NCBI GenBank assembly: GCA_000827205.1
Contig: KN832554.1
Coordinates: 1,796,345-1,860,344 of the forward strand
Source of the DNA: Plicaturopsis crispa FD-325 SS-3
Taxonomy: Eukaryota; Basidiomycota; Agaricomycetes; Amylocorticiales; Amylocorticiaceae
Length of the DNA stretch: 64,000 nt
Reading direction: 5' to 3'
The position numbers and the translations under genes are program-made. The notes under the pieces are model-generated. The model had not been told where the DNA came from and searched no databases. It worked only from the letters and a program-made list of their open reading frames with translations. Shown here in pieces: positions 30,053 through 42,516 of the stretch (positions are counted from its first letter, which is position 1; each line of letters starts with the position of its first letter).

Positions 30053-33000
30053 ATGAACAATGGACATCAGGGCGCAAACCAGGGGAACGCGATAATTCCA
30101 GTCACCGCCATCGTTACACCCGAAGACTACGAGCATAATAATGCGCGCCTGCAGCACATGCGCGACGTCCTCGCTTCTTGGGAAGTCATGAATGAGGAAG
30201 GTCGTAGAAACTACATCGCGACTGAACAGGCGAAGGAGGAGTTGCGGCGGAGGGCTGAAGAAGGCGAGGCGGCGAAACGTGAACTAGAACGCCTGGACGC
30301 TGAAGAGCGCAATAGACGGTATGTGCTTCCTATGCACCTAGATGGGTGTTCATTTACACGTCTATCAGTCGTTTCTCTATTCCTGCGGTATCGGCTGTAG
30401 GCCGTATGTTGCCTGCGCCCCACCTTATGCCACCCTCGAATCAAGCACAGAGCAATCCCGCGCAGCGACACTATCGGCCGCAAAGCTACACCCAGCAACA
30501 CCCAGCAACAGCGACTATCGTAGAGGTCGGCGAATCGTCACAATCACCTAGAGTAAGTAGTTCTTCGCTTGACGGTAAATGCTGCTAAACAAATCTCCAT
30601 AGCCGTCCAGTGCTAGCCAGCAGCCGAGGTCGAATCCCAACCATCAGCATAAGCATGTCATCGAGATGGCCGCGCTACAATTAGGATACACCGCCGAACA
30701 ATACTCGAATGCCCCGCCCGAACGGCAAGCGGAGATGTGGGGTCAAATTAGAGCTCTCGTCGCAAGCGGGCAGATGCACACTCCCCAGTCGAACGGATTG
30801 CAACATGCGCACGTACAGGGCGGCGTTCCCGTTACACAAGGTGTCCAGGGAGGTCACCCTTCTCACACATCTTATCCGCAGTCCACAACAGGTCGTGAGT
30901 ATCATCGTTGGCTGTAGCTTCATATCGCTGACGTAGTGGATCCCCCCTCAGATCCCGCACATGCTGTCGCCCCACAACAGAATAGGACCACTGTACACCA
31001 GCAAGTGCCGGTGGCAAGCAGCTCCAGCCTGGATGGGGCATTGGGCTCGGACGTGCGATACAGAGGGAACAGCGCCACTCATAATGGACCCCATCCGACC
31101 GCTGACACAAGACACTCCACCATTCCGCCGCCGCGTCCTGGAGAAAATCAAGTAGCAGCCTCAAAAATGTATCAGGAATTACAGCGGGTAAATTCGTATT
31201 TCCCCCCTCTGCGCGACGCCGTCGTTGATCATCCAATAGCGTTTGGGGCGAGCTGGTGCTCAACAACACATTTTGAAAATGAGGGCAGATGCCCTCTCTA
31301 AATCGAAAAGCCCGCAAGCTACCCCGACGCCGTCGACTGTTCCCAATGCCTCTTCTGGACAAGCTGCAAGCGGGCCTTCGAATATTGGACGTACGGCTGT
31401 GAACGCAGTCCCAAATGCAGGCCCCAAATCCCCATCGGTTTTTACCATGAATGCGCGGAGCACCGTGCCCAACGGAGCATCCGGTTCCTACAACCAAGGG
31501 TCTCCATCCGGAAGCCATACCGCCAGCAACCTCCCGAACAATCACGCCTCGCATTTATCATCCGCTTCGACCGCCACGAACGGAACTGCATCAAACCGCC
31601 CGACAAGTAATCCTGCTTTACACGCCCATTATCCGCCACTATTGAATCGTAACCCTCAGGGGGTTCAACCTAACGTCCCCAATGCATACCCTGTGGCTTC
31701 CAGTAATAGTACAAGCCACGCGTTCGCGCCCCACGTCCAACAGGCACCCTTTCCCCCGCTACAGCCCGGCCAACATTCGACTCAACCCTTTACCGCTGTA
31801 AATCCCGTGGCGTCTTCGTCCAGTATGCCATTCCCTGCGACTCATCAGGAGTCTCATCCGCAGGCCCGTTCGCCCGTGCCAGCAGCCGCGTCGGTGATAC
31901 CAACCCCGGAGCGGCCCCATCAAACAACAGCCCCCCGAACGCCGCATCAAGCGGATAAACGTCGTCTTGCGAGAGATATCCTTTTCTCGTTAGGTAAGAG
32001 GAAAAGGGACACTGATGACGATTTACCAGAGCCGAAAGTACATCCTGCAAGCCGTGCGTCTACCCCAGCACCGCTTGTCTCGGAACCATCCGCTCAGCTT
32101 TCCGAGCATGTCAGCAACGGGGAGGCGCACTGGCTACCGATCCATGTCCTTCACCACGCCGATGATGGTCACGAGCGCGCCGATTCTCTGCCGTTGTCTG
32201 TATCCGAGACAAAGTCAAGGGACGAAATTGAGGCAGAAGCAGAAGCAAGCATCGCAGCGAGCGAACTAATGCTGCCATCCACCCCGCCACGCTCGCCGCA
32301 CTCCGAGAGTACACGTCTGCCCTCGACTCCTGCCACAAATAAGCCTCCTTCCTTGATTGCAACTCCGCAGTCATCTCCTTCGAAACGATACGCTTATCCC
32401 GCTGCGTCCAGTCCGGCTGTGGCAGCCCAGCAACCATCGCTCGAGTATGTCCCACCAACTGCCGAGAGCCACGACGCCGATCCCACCCTGGCTCCGGAGC
32501 CTCCATCTCCCCCGAAGTCTGTAGACGTTCGTGCCGCCTCCCCGCTACGCGAGAAGACGCCACTCTTTCTGCCTTCCCCTGAAAGCTCACCGCAAGCTCT
32601 GGCGCCGCTGCAAATGAGTGACAAGGTTGATGAATTGGATGACGACGTCATTATACTAGACGACGATGAAGTCGATGTTTCCGTGAAAAGCGCCCGCAAC
32701 ATCTCGTCGAATCGGAAACAAAGGCAGGAGGTTTATGTCCTCATACCTCCGACACCCCGCTGGGTCACCAAGGCTCTCGCCTCGGAGCAGAAACGAGCTG
32801 GAAAGCGGCGCGCGCGTTCGAAGAGCCCGGAAATAATCGACGTTGATGCAGAGGACGATGGTGCGATACTGAGTATCTCTAGTGATGATGAAGTGATGTC
32901 TAATAATTATTCTAGTAGAGCGGCCTGCAGGCGATGGTAGGCGGGCATGTATACATTTTGATGATGCGCGTCTCTAATTCTTCGGGTGACAGAACTTGCG

Positions 33001-34149
33001 GAAAAACAGGCAGTACAATTATCGTCAAGTCGTATACGAGAATGCCCTTGCCAGTGGAAAGGCTGCGACGTCGTCATGAACAGCGCGGAAAAGTTAAGAA
33101 ATCATGTTGTCCAACATGCTAATGATCTTGTCGGTCCCGTATGTCATCTCGAATCCCGTTCAACTGCATTTGCTAATGCCAGCTTCTTGTTCAGGCCCCT
33201 CACGCATGCTTGTGGACAGGATGCACGCGACGATTACGAGATGAATCCAAAATACCTGCCCACCTCGAGTTCCATGCGCGAATCCCTCTGTTTTGTGCAT
33301 ACAGAGGTAGGCCGTGCAGTACATTGAATCGTGATTCCGCGCTAACGATTGTTCCCGCTAGACTGCGACGATAGTTTTCGTACGCCGCGAGAACTACTGC
33401 AACACCATCTGCTCAGTCATCGAAGCGACCATTTGCGGCGAACACCGGCGCCTTATAAACCTCCCGTGTTTTCTGCGCCTCCTGCGCCCAAGACATTGCC
33501 AACGTACATGGTCGAGCCTCAAGACATACGACAGCCGGGTATATCTCGAGAACGCCACGCTCGTCTTGGTACATGGGTAAGTAGAAGTCCACTCGAATCA
33601 TCCGGTTTGCTAACTGTCTACACAAAACAGGTTTTGCGAAATATATTCGGCCCCGTCAACCTTGGGCCCAAACGGCATAACGCCGCAGTCCCCCTTCGTC
33701 GCGTGCGTCGTGATCCCGGCCCCGAAGATCCAAACGCGCCCCCACCCCTCAGACCGGACGAATATGATTTCTTGTCGTCTACTTCCAACACTCGGTCACG
33801 AACGCATTTCGGCGATTTGCTTTCTCATGAAGTGTCGGAACTGGTATATAGCGGACACGTGTTTTTTGCTCCCAGCCCAACGCGGGGCGATACAACTCCC
33901 CTCGGACGATCCTCGCTCCCTAAGCACCCATCCGCGAACCTTTCGGCGAACCACAGCGGCGACGGAGATGCAGTTTCATCGAACAGCGGCGTTAAAGATG
34001 TCGTCGCGAAAGCCGAGGATATATCCGGCGAACATAGGTCGCGCTCAGCTTCGACCGAACGGGGCGGTGGCGGTGTTGTCGTAGAGCAAGACGGCTGGTC
34101 GTGTCTGCAGCCTCTGGAGGACGAAGAGAACGTAGACATGATGCTGTGA
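30053..34149 (+). CDS. Large disordered protein with three C-terminal C2H2 zinc fingers
   Basis: Not assigned to a named family. An N-terminal charged coiled coil (residues ~25-90: RLQHMRDVLASWEVMNEE, AKEELRRRAEEGEAAKRELE) is followed by a small helical motif (ALQLGYTAEQYSNAPPERQA). About 600 residues of Ser/Pro/Asn-rich disordered sequence come next. The C-terminal part has three fingers with C-x4-C spacing: CQWKGCDVVMNSAEKLRNHV..H, CLWTGCTRRLRDESKIPAHL..H and CAYRDCDDSFRTPRELLQHH..H. The tail is partly acidic. About eight exons; splice phases were checked at 30319/30369, 30553 and 31190/31233. C-x4-C fingers of this kind occur in Gli/Zic-like and several chromatin-associated proteins, so a DNA- or chromatin-related role is inference only. 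It starts 129 bp from the divergent NDUFAF5. Confidence 0.78.
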
Positions 34150-34530
34150 TCTACGTATGTACATGGATCGGGTTTTCGACTATCAGGATCTTGTTTTTGA
34201 AATCACCGACTCAGGGAAGCTGCAGGGCTTCCGCCAGAAGTCCGGAAGTTGCGAGTGAAAGGTAGTGAAAAAGCGGGAATTGCTGTGTTCTGCTGGCCTA
34301 CCACTCCTACTTGACATCGTACTATGCTGCATACTCTCTTTCGCCACTGCAGCCAAATGAGAGCATATTATTCTGCGAGGAATTGTGGCACTTCGAGCCT
34401 TGTGGTGGGGAAGTTCTTGCTGAATTTCCATCAGGCGGAATCTCCTGATTGGGCCATGTGTTTGGGATCCCAACCGACTCGCCAACAGCTCTTTTCACTG
34501 CTTTCCCTTTCGTTTGTCCTCTTCACAACA
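34150..34530. other. Intergenic gap between two same-strand genes
   Basis: 381 bp with 3' UTR and promoter sequence. Nothing else is seen apart from short shadow frames. Confidence 0.4.
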
Positions 34531-37500
34531 TGGTTGGCGCCGCTGACGGTCACGGTGAGCACAGGCCATTTTAATTACCCAAATTTCACTCAGACTCGTC
34601 TCCACAGCACCCGGTTACATTTCTCTCCGTTCGGCCGAGGTCATTCTCTCCGACATACGGCCAATAAAGCTCAGAGTCGATGCTCTTCGTTCCGTTAACG
34701 TATTTCTCGACGAGTTTCTGTACAACATCCTCAATGCAGCACGCTCGCTCTCGACGGAGAAGCTCAGAGAGGGTCTACTGAAGGTCCTACCGGGCGCGTT
34801 AGGCAAGGAGGCGCTGTTGGAGGCTGAAGTGGAGTTGCGCGCTTACTGGGAGCGGACCAATGGCGCCGCTCCGCCGCAGGCAGCTATCGAGGAGAACGGC
34901 AAAGACTTCCACCTGCAGTGGTCTTTCGAGGTGCGCCCTCTGTCTAGATCGACAGTAGCGTCGTAACTGAACTCTTGGATACTAGTTGCTACGTCTAAAG
35001 TGCGAAGCATACTCAACGCTGAATGACTCGGACGAGGACGCGGACGTTGAGAAACGATTGAACGACCATTCGGTGCAGGGGGGAGGCGCATCGCCAGTCA
35101 AAACCGCTCTCGTAGCCCCCGCTGCTTTGTACCTCACCGCGATCCTTGAGTGCGTGCACAGTCATTGATAGCCATGTCATTACTGATCTTCCCTCCGCAT
35201 TTTGCAGAGCTATATGCGAGTAAGTAGAACTTCTCCCGATTTCCCTTTGATCCTAGATATTGAGACGTCTCCCGGCAGACATATTTTATCGAACGTGGGT
35301 CGCGTGGCAGCACGAGACAGTAGCAGGACAAGCGCTACCGTGCAAGATCTCTTCGTCGCACTGTGTGAGGACGACAGTATTTATGGGCTGTTCAAGTCCT
35401 TGAAAGGTATGTGGTAGCTCCAGATTCTCATGTGTGTGGCGTGACCTCGGCTCATGCCGGCTCCTTCTCCATCTTCTGTTGTATCAGTGTACGAACAGAT
35501 AGAAAGCTTGTCCAATATGCCCAAACCACGACGCAGCAAATCGTTCTCACGGACCGACCGCCCATCCTCTCTCTCACGCACAAGCTCCCCTCACCACGAT
35601 ACCGCAACCAACCACCGTGACTCTCCCGCACTACCATCGCGCGCCCGCTCTCGTATTTCGTCAGACACTGTCATGACAGCGACAGCAGCTACGACCTCCT
35701 CCTCGCGGTCGTCGTTTGAGAAGTCAAGAGCGATGAAGCTATTCAACAGGTCGTCCGGAGAGCAAGGTGCCTTCTCGTCAGACACTCATGGGAGCGGCCA
35801 CAAAAAGTCGGACTCCGTTATAAGTGACGCGACAACGAGGCAAACACCGTCGCTATACAACGATAGCCAGGAGTTTGAGGTCGGTCGCGCGCCAGACAAT
35901 CATTGCATAGACCTGCTAACACGCTGATAGGATGACTCCATGCTAGAAGAGTTTGACAACGCAATGCGCTCTGGACCAACCATGAAGATGTCGTTAACAC
36001 CGGATAGGTTGAAAACTATGGAGGTCTGTCGCTTCGTTCTAAGCCCTCAACATGGATTTTTCTTATACATAGTTCTAGTCATACAACAAGGAAAGGGGTG
36101 GACGTGGTGGGACCCGCAAAGCACCTCCGAAGTCCTCTCGACACGCCTCCAAGGCCAGTGAAAAGCCTCCTTACGATCTATCGACCCTTCCTCCTTCGCC
36201 ATCTCCCAAGCCGAACCCCATACCCCCTCTGCGTCATGTGGACTCTATCATTGAGGACGACGAAGAGGGCTCCCGCACAGATGGGCGGCTATCAAAGGCA
36301 AATATTCCAAGCGCGAATCCAAAACGTGCCCGCGCTATCTCTGCCTCCGTGCCCCCTACATCAAACCGTCATTTCCTCACCCGGAAACCCTCCCAAGATG
36401 CGGCGAACAGGGCCCCTGCTCAGCGTGATCGCCATATACCCAAGCAACTAGATATACCGTCTGGCAATCCTCCTCGAACCCGCAGAGTTGTGCGAGGCAT
36501 CGAAGACCTCGACTTAGACGACGTAATGGGAGGCTCTGACGACGACGACTCGAATGTGCTGGATGTCCCCGTACCACCGAAACGTGGGCCTCAAACCGCG
36601 GGCGCTGTCTCTAGCAGCACGCGAGACCTGATCGACTTCCTTTCAACGGGACCACCCGATGAGAACTTTTCGCCGACGGGAGTAAGCGCTGCGAATGCGA
36701 GTGCGATCTCGCTGGACAGTAAACAGAAGGGTTCAGGGCGCTTACAGCGAATGATGTCTAAATTAAGGTGAGCAGACTGACAATCGACGCCTAAACTTCG
36801 GTCGTTGACGACGCCTCATCTCCTCTTCGTAGGATTGCACAAACACCCGTTACAAGTCCTACACGAGGCACGCTCACCGCGAAGAAATCAATGTCCAGCC
36901 TTTCTTTGGCGAACAGACCGATACCCCCACGCCCGCCGCGCGTAGTCCAACCGTCGTCGCCGTCTCGGGACTCGTGGGAAGACCAGTCCGTGTCTCACTC
37001 CAATGGACCTTCCGATCCATCGTTTTCTCCGCCCGCACCGCGCCGTGAATTATCGCAGAATGGCCATTCACCATCGCCGACCCACTCCGCCCCGTCCTCC
37101 GTCGTTGTCAATGGGAATGGGAATGGGCATGGCTTTGTACACCCTGTTACCGACGACGACCGTGTTTTGGCTGGAACCCCGCGCGCTTACAAGGTGCATG
37201 TCCCTACCAGTCGCCCTACCAGTCGGCCGAGCAGTACCACCCCTCAGCATGTACCCGAGTCGACCCCAGCGAGCCGCTCTCAAGCCGTCGCATCTCTTAA
37301 CATCAACGGCTCGAACGGTGCACAGCCATCTGCTGATAACGCGCGAGATTTGCGACGTCTTCTGGCTCAAGCGACGACTGCCGACGAATGCCGTCTGCTT
37401 TTGGACATGTTCTTAGCCAAATGCGGGTTCCCAGCGGAAAACATCGAGTACAAAAATCCGTACCCATCTCCGACTACTGCAGACGGCGGACCTCAATCCA

Positions 37501-37933
37501 CAGTGCGTGGAGACGGACTCGAGCATTCCCTGGTCGAACTCTTGCTTGGGTGCCGCAGTGACGCCGTGCCATATACCCCCAACCACACTTCCCCTAGTAA
37601 AGTTACACCCACTGTCGTTACCCCAAGTAACGTTTCCCCGAACAACGTACATGCGCCTGGGCTTGCTAGCCCGCCCCATACCCCCACTGCTCCCCGCATA
37701 TCTAATGGAGCGTCTCCCATTTCTCCAACCTTCGCCAATACCCCCGGGATGCGCCATACTGCGAGGGCGTAAGTATGCTGCATATACTAATGTCGTTCGT
37801 AATCGAGTAAATGGTGGAATCTTCCATTTCGCTTTCGTTACTTAAATTATTCTCTTTGTATCGCAGGAGCCATATCATCACTCCACACACTTTCGTTGTT
37901 CCTATCACCGTCCTTTCCTTCATGTATGCTTGA
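34531..37933 (+). CDS. Protein with two histone-fold-like segments and long disordered tail
   Basis: Exon 1 is short (MVGAADGH) and joins an exon starting near 34615 by an acceptor at CCACAG: the result APGYISLRSAEVILSDIRPI plus KLRVDALRSVNVFLDEFLYN looks like a histone-fold N-half (helix, short strand, long helix). After LLRLKCEAYSTLNDSD a second segment reads APAALYLTAILE-AICE-HILSNV and GRVAARDSSRTSATVQDLFV, close in style to the H2A-type AxLYLxAVLEYL and DLxxAL motifs. Then a Ser/Pro/Asn-rich tail of about 600 residues with a short conserved-looking helix ARDLRRLLAQATTADECRLL. About eight exons. A GTAAGT donor at 37769 removes an apparent stop and gives a final exon ending FMYA. I know no gene name; a chromatin or polarity role would be guesswork. 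Confidence 0.8.
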
Positions 37934-38065
37934 ACCAGTTCTTTCTGATTACAATGTGGGCATATGGAATTATTTTGCTTATGCTATGTAATTATCGGTA
38001 CATATGGAAAACACTCATGAACAGTTCTGATTTGAACGGCTTGAAAACGCCAGAGTATATTGTGT

Positions 38066-41000
38066 CTACTGGACCTCCAAAGACACCGCGATCCCCATGG
38101 ATGCCAACTCGGCACAGAGGTATCGAAAGACGTACGGCACAGCGACGACGTCGAGGTCTCCTCCTTTTGGTGCTCGTCCGAGCATATTTTGCGGTGGGAT
38201 GGCGACTCGGACGTCCGGTTGAGCCATTCGATCCGGGTTTTGTCCTGTCGCCAAAGCCTGTCGTTCCCGCTCCTCCGTCTCCTCGGCAGCCGCGCGACAT
38301 ACCCTGCAGTATTCGCCCCCTGGGCCTGTGGCTTTCAGCGCACCTGTAGACCCAAATGCAACCTCGCCGAGCCTGATATCTTCATAGCCCAAAGAGATGA
38401 GGCTACCGCATGTCCGGCATACCCATGCGGTGGAATAGTCGGAACAGTTCATCAGGCGATCTTGAAGTAAGAAGGAGGTCCCGTGGGCTATGAGCGCGTC
38501 TCGCTCCATCTCACCGAACCGGATACCACCAGCACGCTTCCGACCCTAAGATATACGTGTCAGTGACGAGAACTGGTCGCTTGTACGACGAAGGACATTA
38601 CCTTGACAGGCTGACGGGTAACGGGATCCACAGGGCCAGTAGTACGGACTTGAAACTTATCCAACACCATGTGCCGCAGTCTCTGGTAGTAGACGACACC
38701 GAGGTATATGTCTGCTGCAAACTCTTGCCCTGTGATGCCAGAGTACATAGGCTCGTGCCCATAATAGTTGTACCCTGCAGCTTTGAGCTGCTCGCCAAAG
38801 TAACTAATAGCGGTGTCTTCTTCCGAGAACCTGCGGTGCGTTAGCAGGGTGAAGTCGGTAAATGTGTGCAAACGCACTTGAACGGTGTAGCGTCCTGAGC
38901 GAGTCCATGCATGGCACCCGCTTTTCCCGCCATACTCTCCACTAACATGCCGATGGTCATTCGACTAGGGAAGGCGTGAGGGTTGATGATGACATCAGGT
39001 TGCATTCCGCTCTCCGAGAACGGCATGTCAACGGCCGGCCATTTTTGAGAGCAAACACCTTTCTGCCCATGTCGCGACGAGAACTTATCTCCGATGACAG
39101 GTGCGCGTGTTATGCGCAAAGTGATGTGAAGCTTCTGCAGCTCAGAGTCGCCCGCATCGCTGCCTGTGGTTTGACCGTCAGTTTTGTGCAATCAACGAAT
39201 TTCCTTTCACTTACCGAGCAACCGAACTTCGTCGACATATCCGACTTCATCGCCCTTGTATTTAACGAAGCGAGTCCGATGTGTGGTGTCGTCTACATAT
39301 GCGGCCAAAAAGTCCCCGGAAGTAACTTTCAAGCCGATGAAGGGGAGGCCATCGTTATCCAAGAAGTCGCAGCATGGATGTTGTTTCAGTTTCGGTCCAT
39401 TTGCAGTCCGTATATCACTGCCAAGCCCGAAATGGAGTGTCGGCGACGTGGAGGACTTGGATGCTCCCCGGACATCTTTGAGATCGATGATTTGGGACTT
39501 GTAAACCGTACCGTATGTGAATCCGCGTTCGTGGGCAGACTTGTTGAGAATCATGGCATCTTCCATATCGTACCCCGTGTAGGATATGACGGCAACAACA
39601 GCATTTGTGCCGTTTGGGAAAGAATCCATGGCGTACGTATTATGGAGGGCCGGACGGACGACAGGACTTTGCCCAGTTTGTAGTCGGTAGAGTTTGTTGT
39701 CTGTTCGATGCTTGAGGGCTGTCGAGGGTGTCCCCATAGTCTGTTTACCCATCTACGACGCCGAATAAGCCAAGTAGGTCATATAGACAGCATGAATAAT
39801 TTACCTGGCATTGATAGATATTTCTTGGACTCTGCGTCATCGATGTTCAGATCTGCGTAGCGCCAATAAGAAAAACAAGCCCACCTGGTTGAAATCCGAG
39901 AACGGTGTAAGATTGGCGAGAATCGACAGGAAGTTGGTGGGATCATGTTCAACGTGAGTAGAAACGCCTTGCTCGATACCTTCGGGAGTACACGCGATAT
40001 CCATATATACCTGCTCGAAAGGACCAACTTGGTCGTCTCGTCCATTGGGGAGGTACTTCACGGGTCGCATCATCCGGGACGGTGATGCAAATAGGAAAAG
40101 ACCCGGATACTGGCCGCCCTTGGAGGTCGGCACGTACCCAATCTCTAAGTCTACGGGGACGTTGTGTTTTCCTTCGGTCTTCCATATGCGTAGATTTGTG
40201 GCCAATTGCTTCGCAACGGCGGGCCGCGCCCAGCCTACAACGCGTCCATCCAGCTGAATGCACAGATTCTTTTTACCGTCGACGGATGGGGTAAAAGCCT
40301 GAGTCATTCCATGGGCAGCAAGAAGTGCGGGTATATGCGCAACCGCTAGAGGCGACGTTACGATGCGACACGTTCGTGAGAGATGGTTAAGCAATCCGCA
40401 CGGGGAGCCATCTGGGGTGTGCACAGGGCACAGGAAACCCCACGCCTCTGGCAAGAGCTTGCGGACGGTGGTGGTCTTCAGCTCGGCGAAGAAGGCACCA
40501 CGATGTATACACCGGAAATGGCTTATATACCGCTGCCAGTTCAGTTTCTCCGCGACGATCGTAAAGCCAGAGGCTTGCTGCAGATCGAGGCCTGTAGGAG
40601 AAACGAGGTTGCCCGTCGCAAGGAAGTTGGACATACGGGCGCCAACATCCCAGTTAGTATGGGCCAAGATCTTGGCCATATATCGTCCTAAATGTGGGGT
40701 GAGTTGTGTGAGAGGAGGAATTGCGAAGGCGGGACTCACGGTCGAAAAAATCGGGGACGAAGTCTGGTCTCCGAAGATCCTGGTTGATTTGGTTTCGGAT
40801 AGCGTTTAGGCCCTCTTCAAGTCGCTCCTTGATGATCATCCCATATAGACTGCCGGGGAGGAGGACCTCTTGGTGCTGTGGAGAATCCGGGTTGTCTGCA
40901 CAGCACGACCCAGAGACTAGCGAATAGAGTTTGCGCAGCATAAACCTGCCAAGAACGGGTGAGTCCTCATCTGAACTCTCGAGGAAGTTTCTTACAGCAA

Positions 41001-42329
41001 TAATCGGAATTTGTCTCGCGGCGAATCCAGGTGGACCAGGATCATTTTTTGTATGAGCCATGCGCCAAGTGCAGCGTTTGTCCAGTCGTCTGGAAGGGCC
41101 AGGACTACCCTGAACTTGTCCCCGAGATACTCCAGACATTGTTCCCCCGTCTGCATCCCAAACCCTTTGAAGCTTCGCAGGAGCAATTCAACTCGGTCTG
41201 TGAGGAAAGTATTCTCGTAGTCTTCCATCATTACGCCTTCGAATATTTCCTTGTCCGACGCACCCACAAGGGCTTTGAGAATCAGCATGATCGGAACGAC
41301 GTATTCAGTTTTCCGCCAGGAAAAGCGAAGCATGGCACTCCCGTTCGAGAGGTAGTGCAGGTTGTTGGTTGCGCTGGTCTGGTCGGGCCTAACACATCGA
41401 ATTTGGACGCCAAATTTCGTGTACGAAGGTCCGCGGTTAGCGAACGCAGGTCGGATGAGGGAAATGACGTGATTTCGGCGGGGAAGAATGAGGTATCGTA
41501 TGAGTCGCTCGTTACCGTTGACAACGAAGTAGCCTCCGAATTCCTCGGGCTCTTCGTGGTGCTTGACGAGTTCGGCAGATGACATAGAACGGAGATTACA
41601 CCGTACAGACTACATCAGACAGTGAGAATCTTGTTTCAAAGCGGTAAGAGATGAGATAACGTACTCTAACCATGATGGGCACTAGCCCGCAATCTCTTAT
41701 GGATTCTTGTTTTGCATTGTCGTTAACCTGCCAACATATTTTGGCTGTCATTCGTCCGCGGTATGAAGTTAGGCGTTCGCGAGCCTGGGGGACGCAATGT
41801 AAGCATATATCACGAAGTGCACAGTGCGATGGGCGTATATAACACGCTTTTCAACGAGCAGGGGCCAAGCCGGCAACGTCGTACTCACTTCGGTAGGGAA
41901 GACTTTCCTCTCCTTCGTTGTTTTCTCTTTATCTGTGACTAGTGGTCTCGCTATTGTGACCTTCTCGATCCATACTATATTACGATGGATTGTTAGGATG
42001 GTGCATATTAAATTTAAATGCGACGCACTTCGCAAGCGATTCCCCCAACCTGTCTGCCCGCTTTCGGTGCCGATTTGGCCTGTCCCGTCGAAGACAACGC
42101 GTTCTCCCATTTCTTTTATCCCGAGGGAAAGAAGACCCTGGCCATCCCCATCGCCCGCAGATAACCCGGAGTCGTCGAACAGTGCATTGAAAGACTCGAT
42201 GTGAGGCGCGACAAATTCGTTGAGTATTGGGATACTGGAGCCGTTTTGAGTGGGATTTTTGAACGATTCTTCGCGGGCGAGTGTGTTGAACGTAGGAGTC
42301 CGTTTCGTACGAACTGAGCCGTCTGGCAT
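38066..42329 (-). CDS. RPA135: RNA polymerase I second-largest subunit (Rpa135/RPA2)
   Basis: Core beta-like subunit of Pol I, transcribing rRNA genes in the nucleolus. It starts [18 protein letters not shown] at 42329 and runs through about ten exons, about 1,200 residues. Markers in order: [33 protein letters not shown] (lobe/fork), [20 protein letters not shown], the hybrid-binding block [60 protein letters not shown] with the downstream [12 protein letters not shown], the switch region [14 protein letters not shown], and a C-terminal zinc ribbon VCRTCGSL...[14 protein letters not shown] and its neighbours distinguish Pol I from the Pol II and III paralogues. It is convergent with the histone-fold gene (132 bp) and divergent from the nucleoporin (187 bp). 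Confidence 0.96.
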
Positions 42330-42516
42330 GGCTTTCTGCGCCTGCGCTGCTATGTCAAGCCTGTATTTTACTCAAGATCGCCGAGCAGAATTGAAAGCAC
42401 TTCAAAAAATTAAACCACGTGGATTTCTCGGAGGTATTTGCCGAGGCTCGAGTCCTTTTTGAAGTCGAGTCGCGTTCAACGATAACGACCTTCACGTCTC
42501 TCTCCTCTTCACCACC

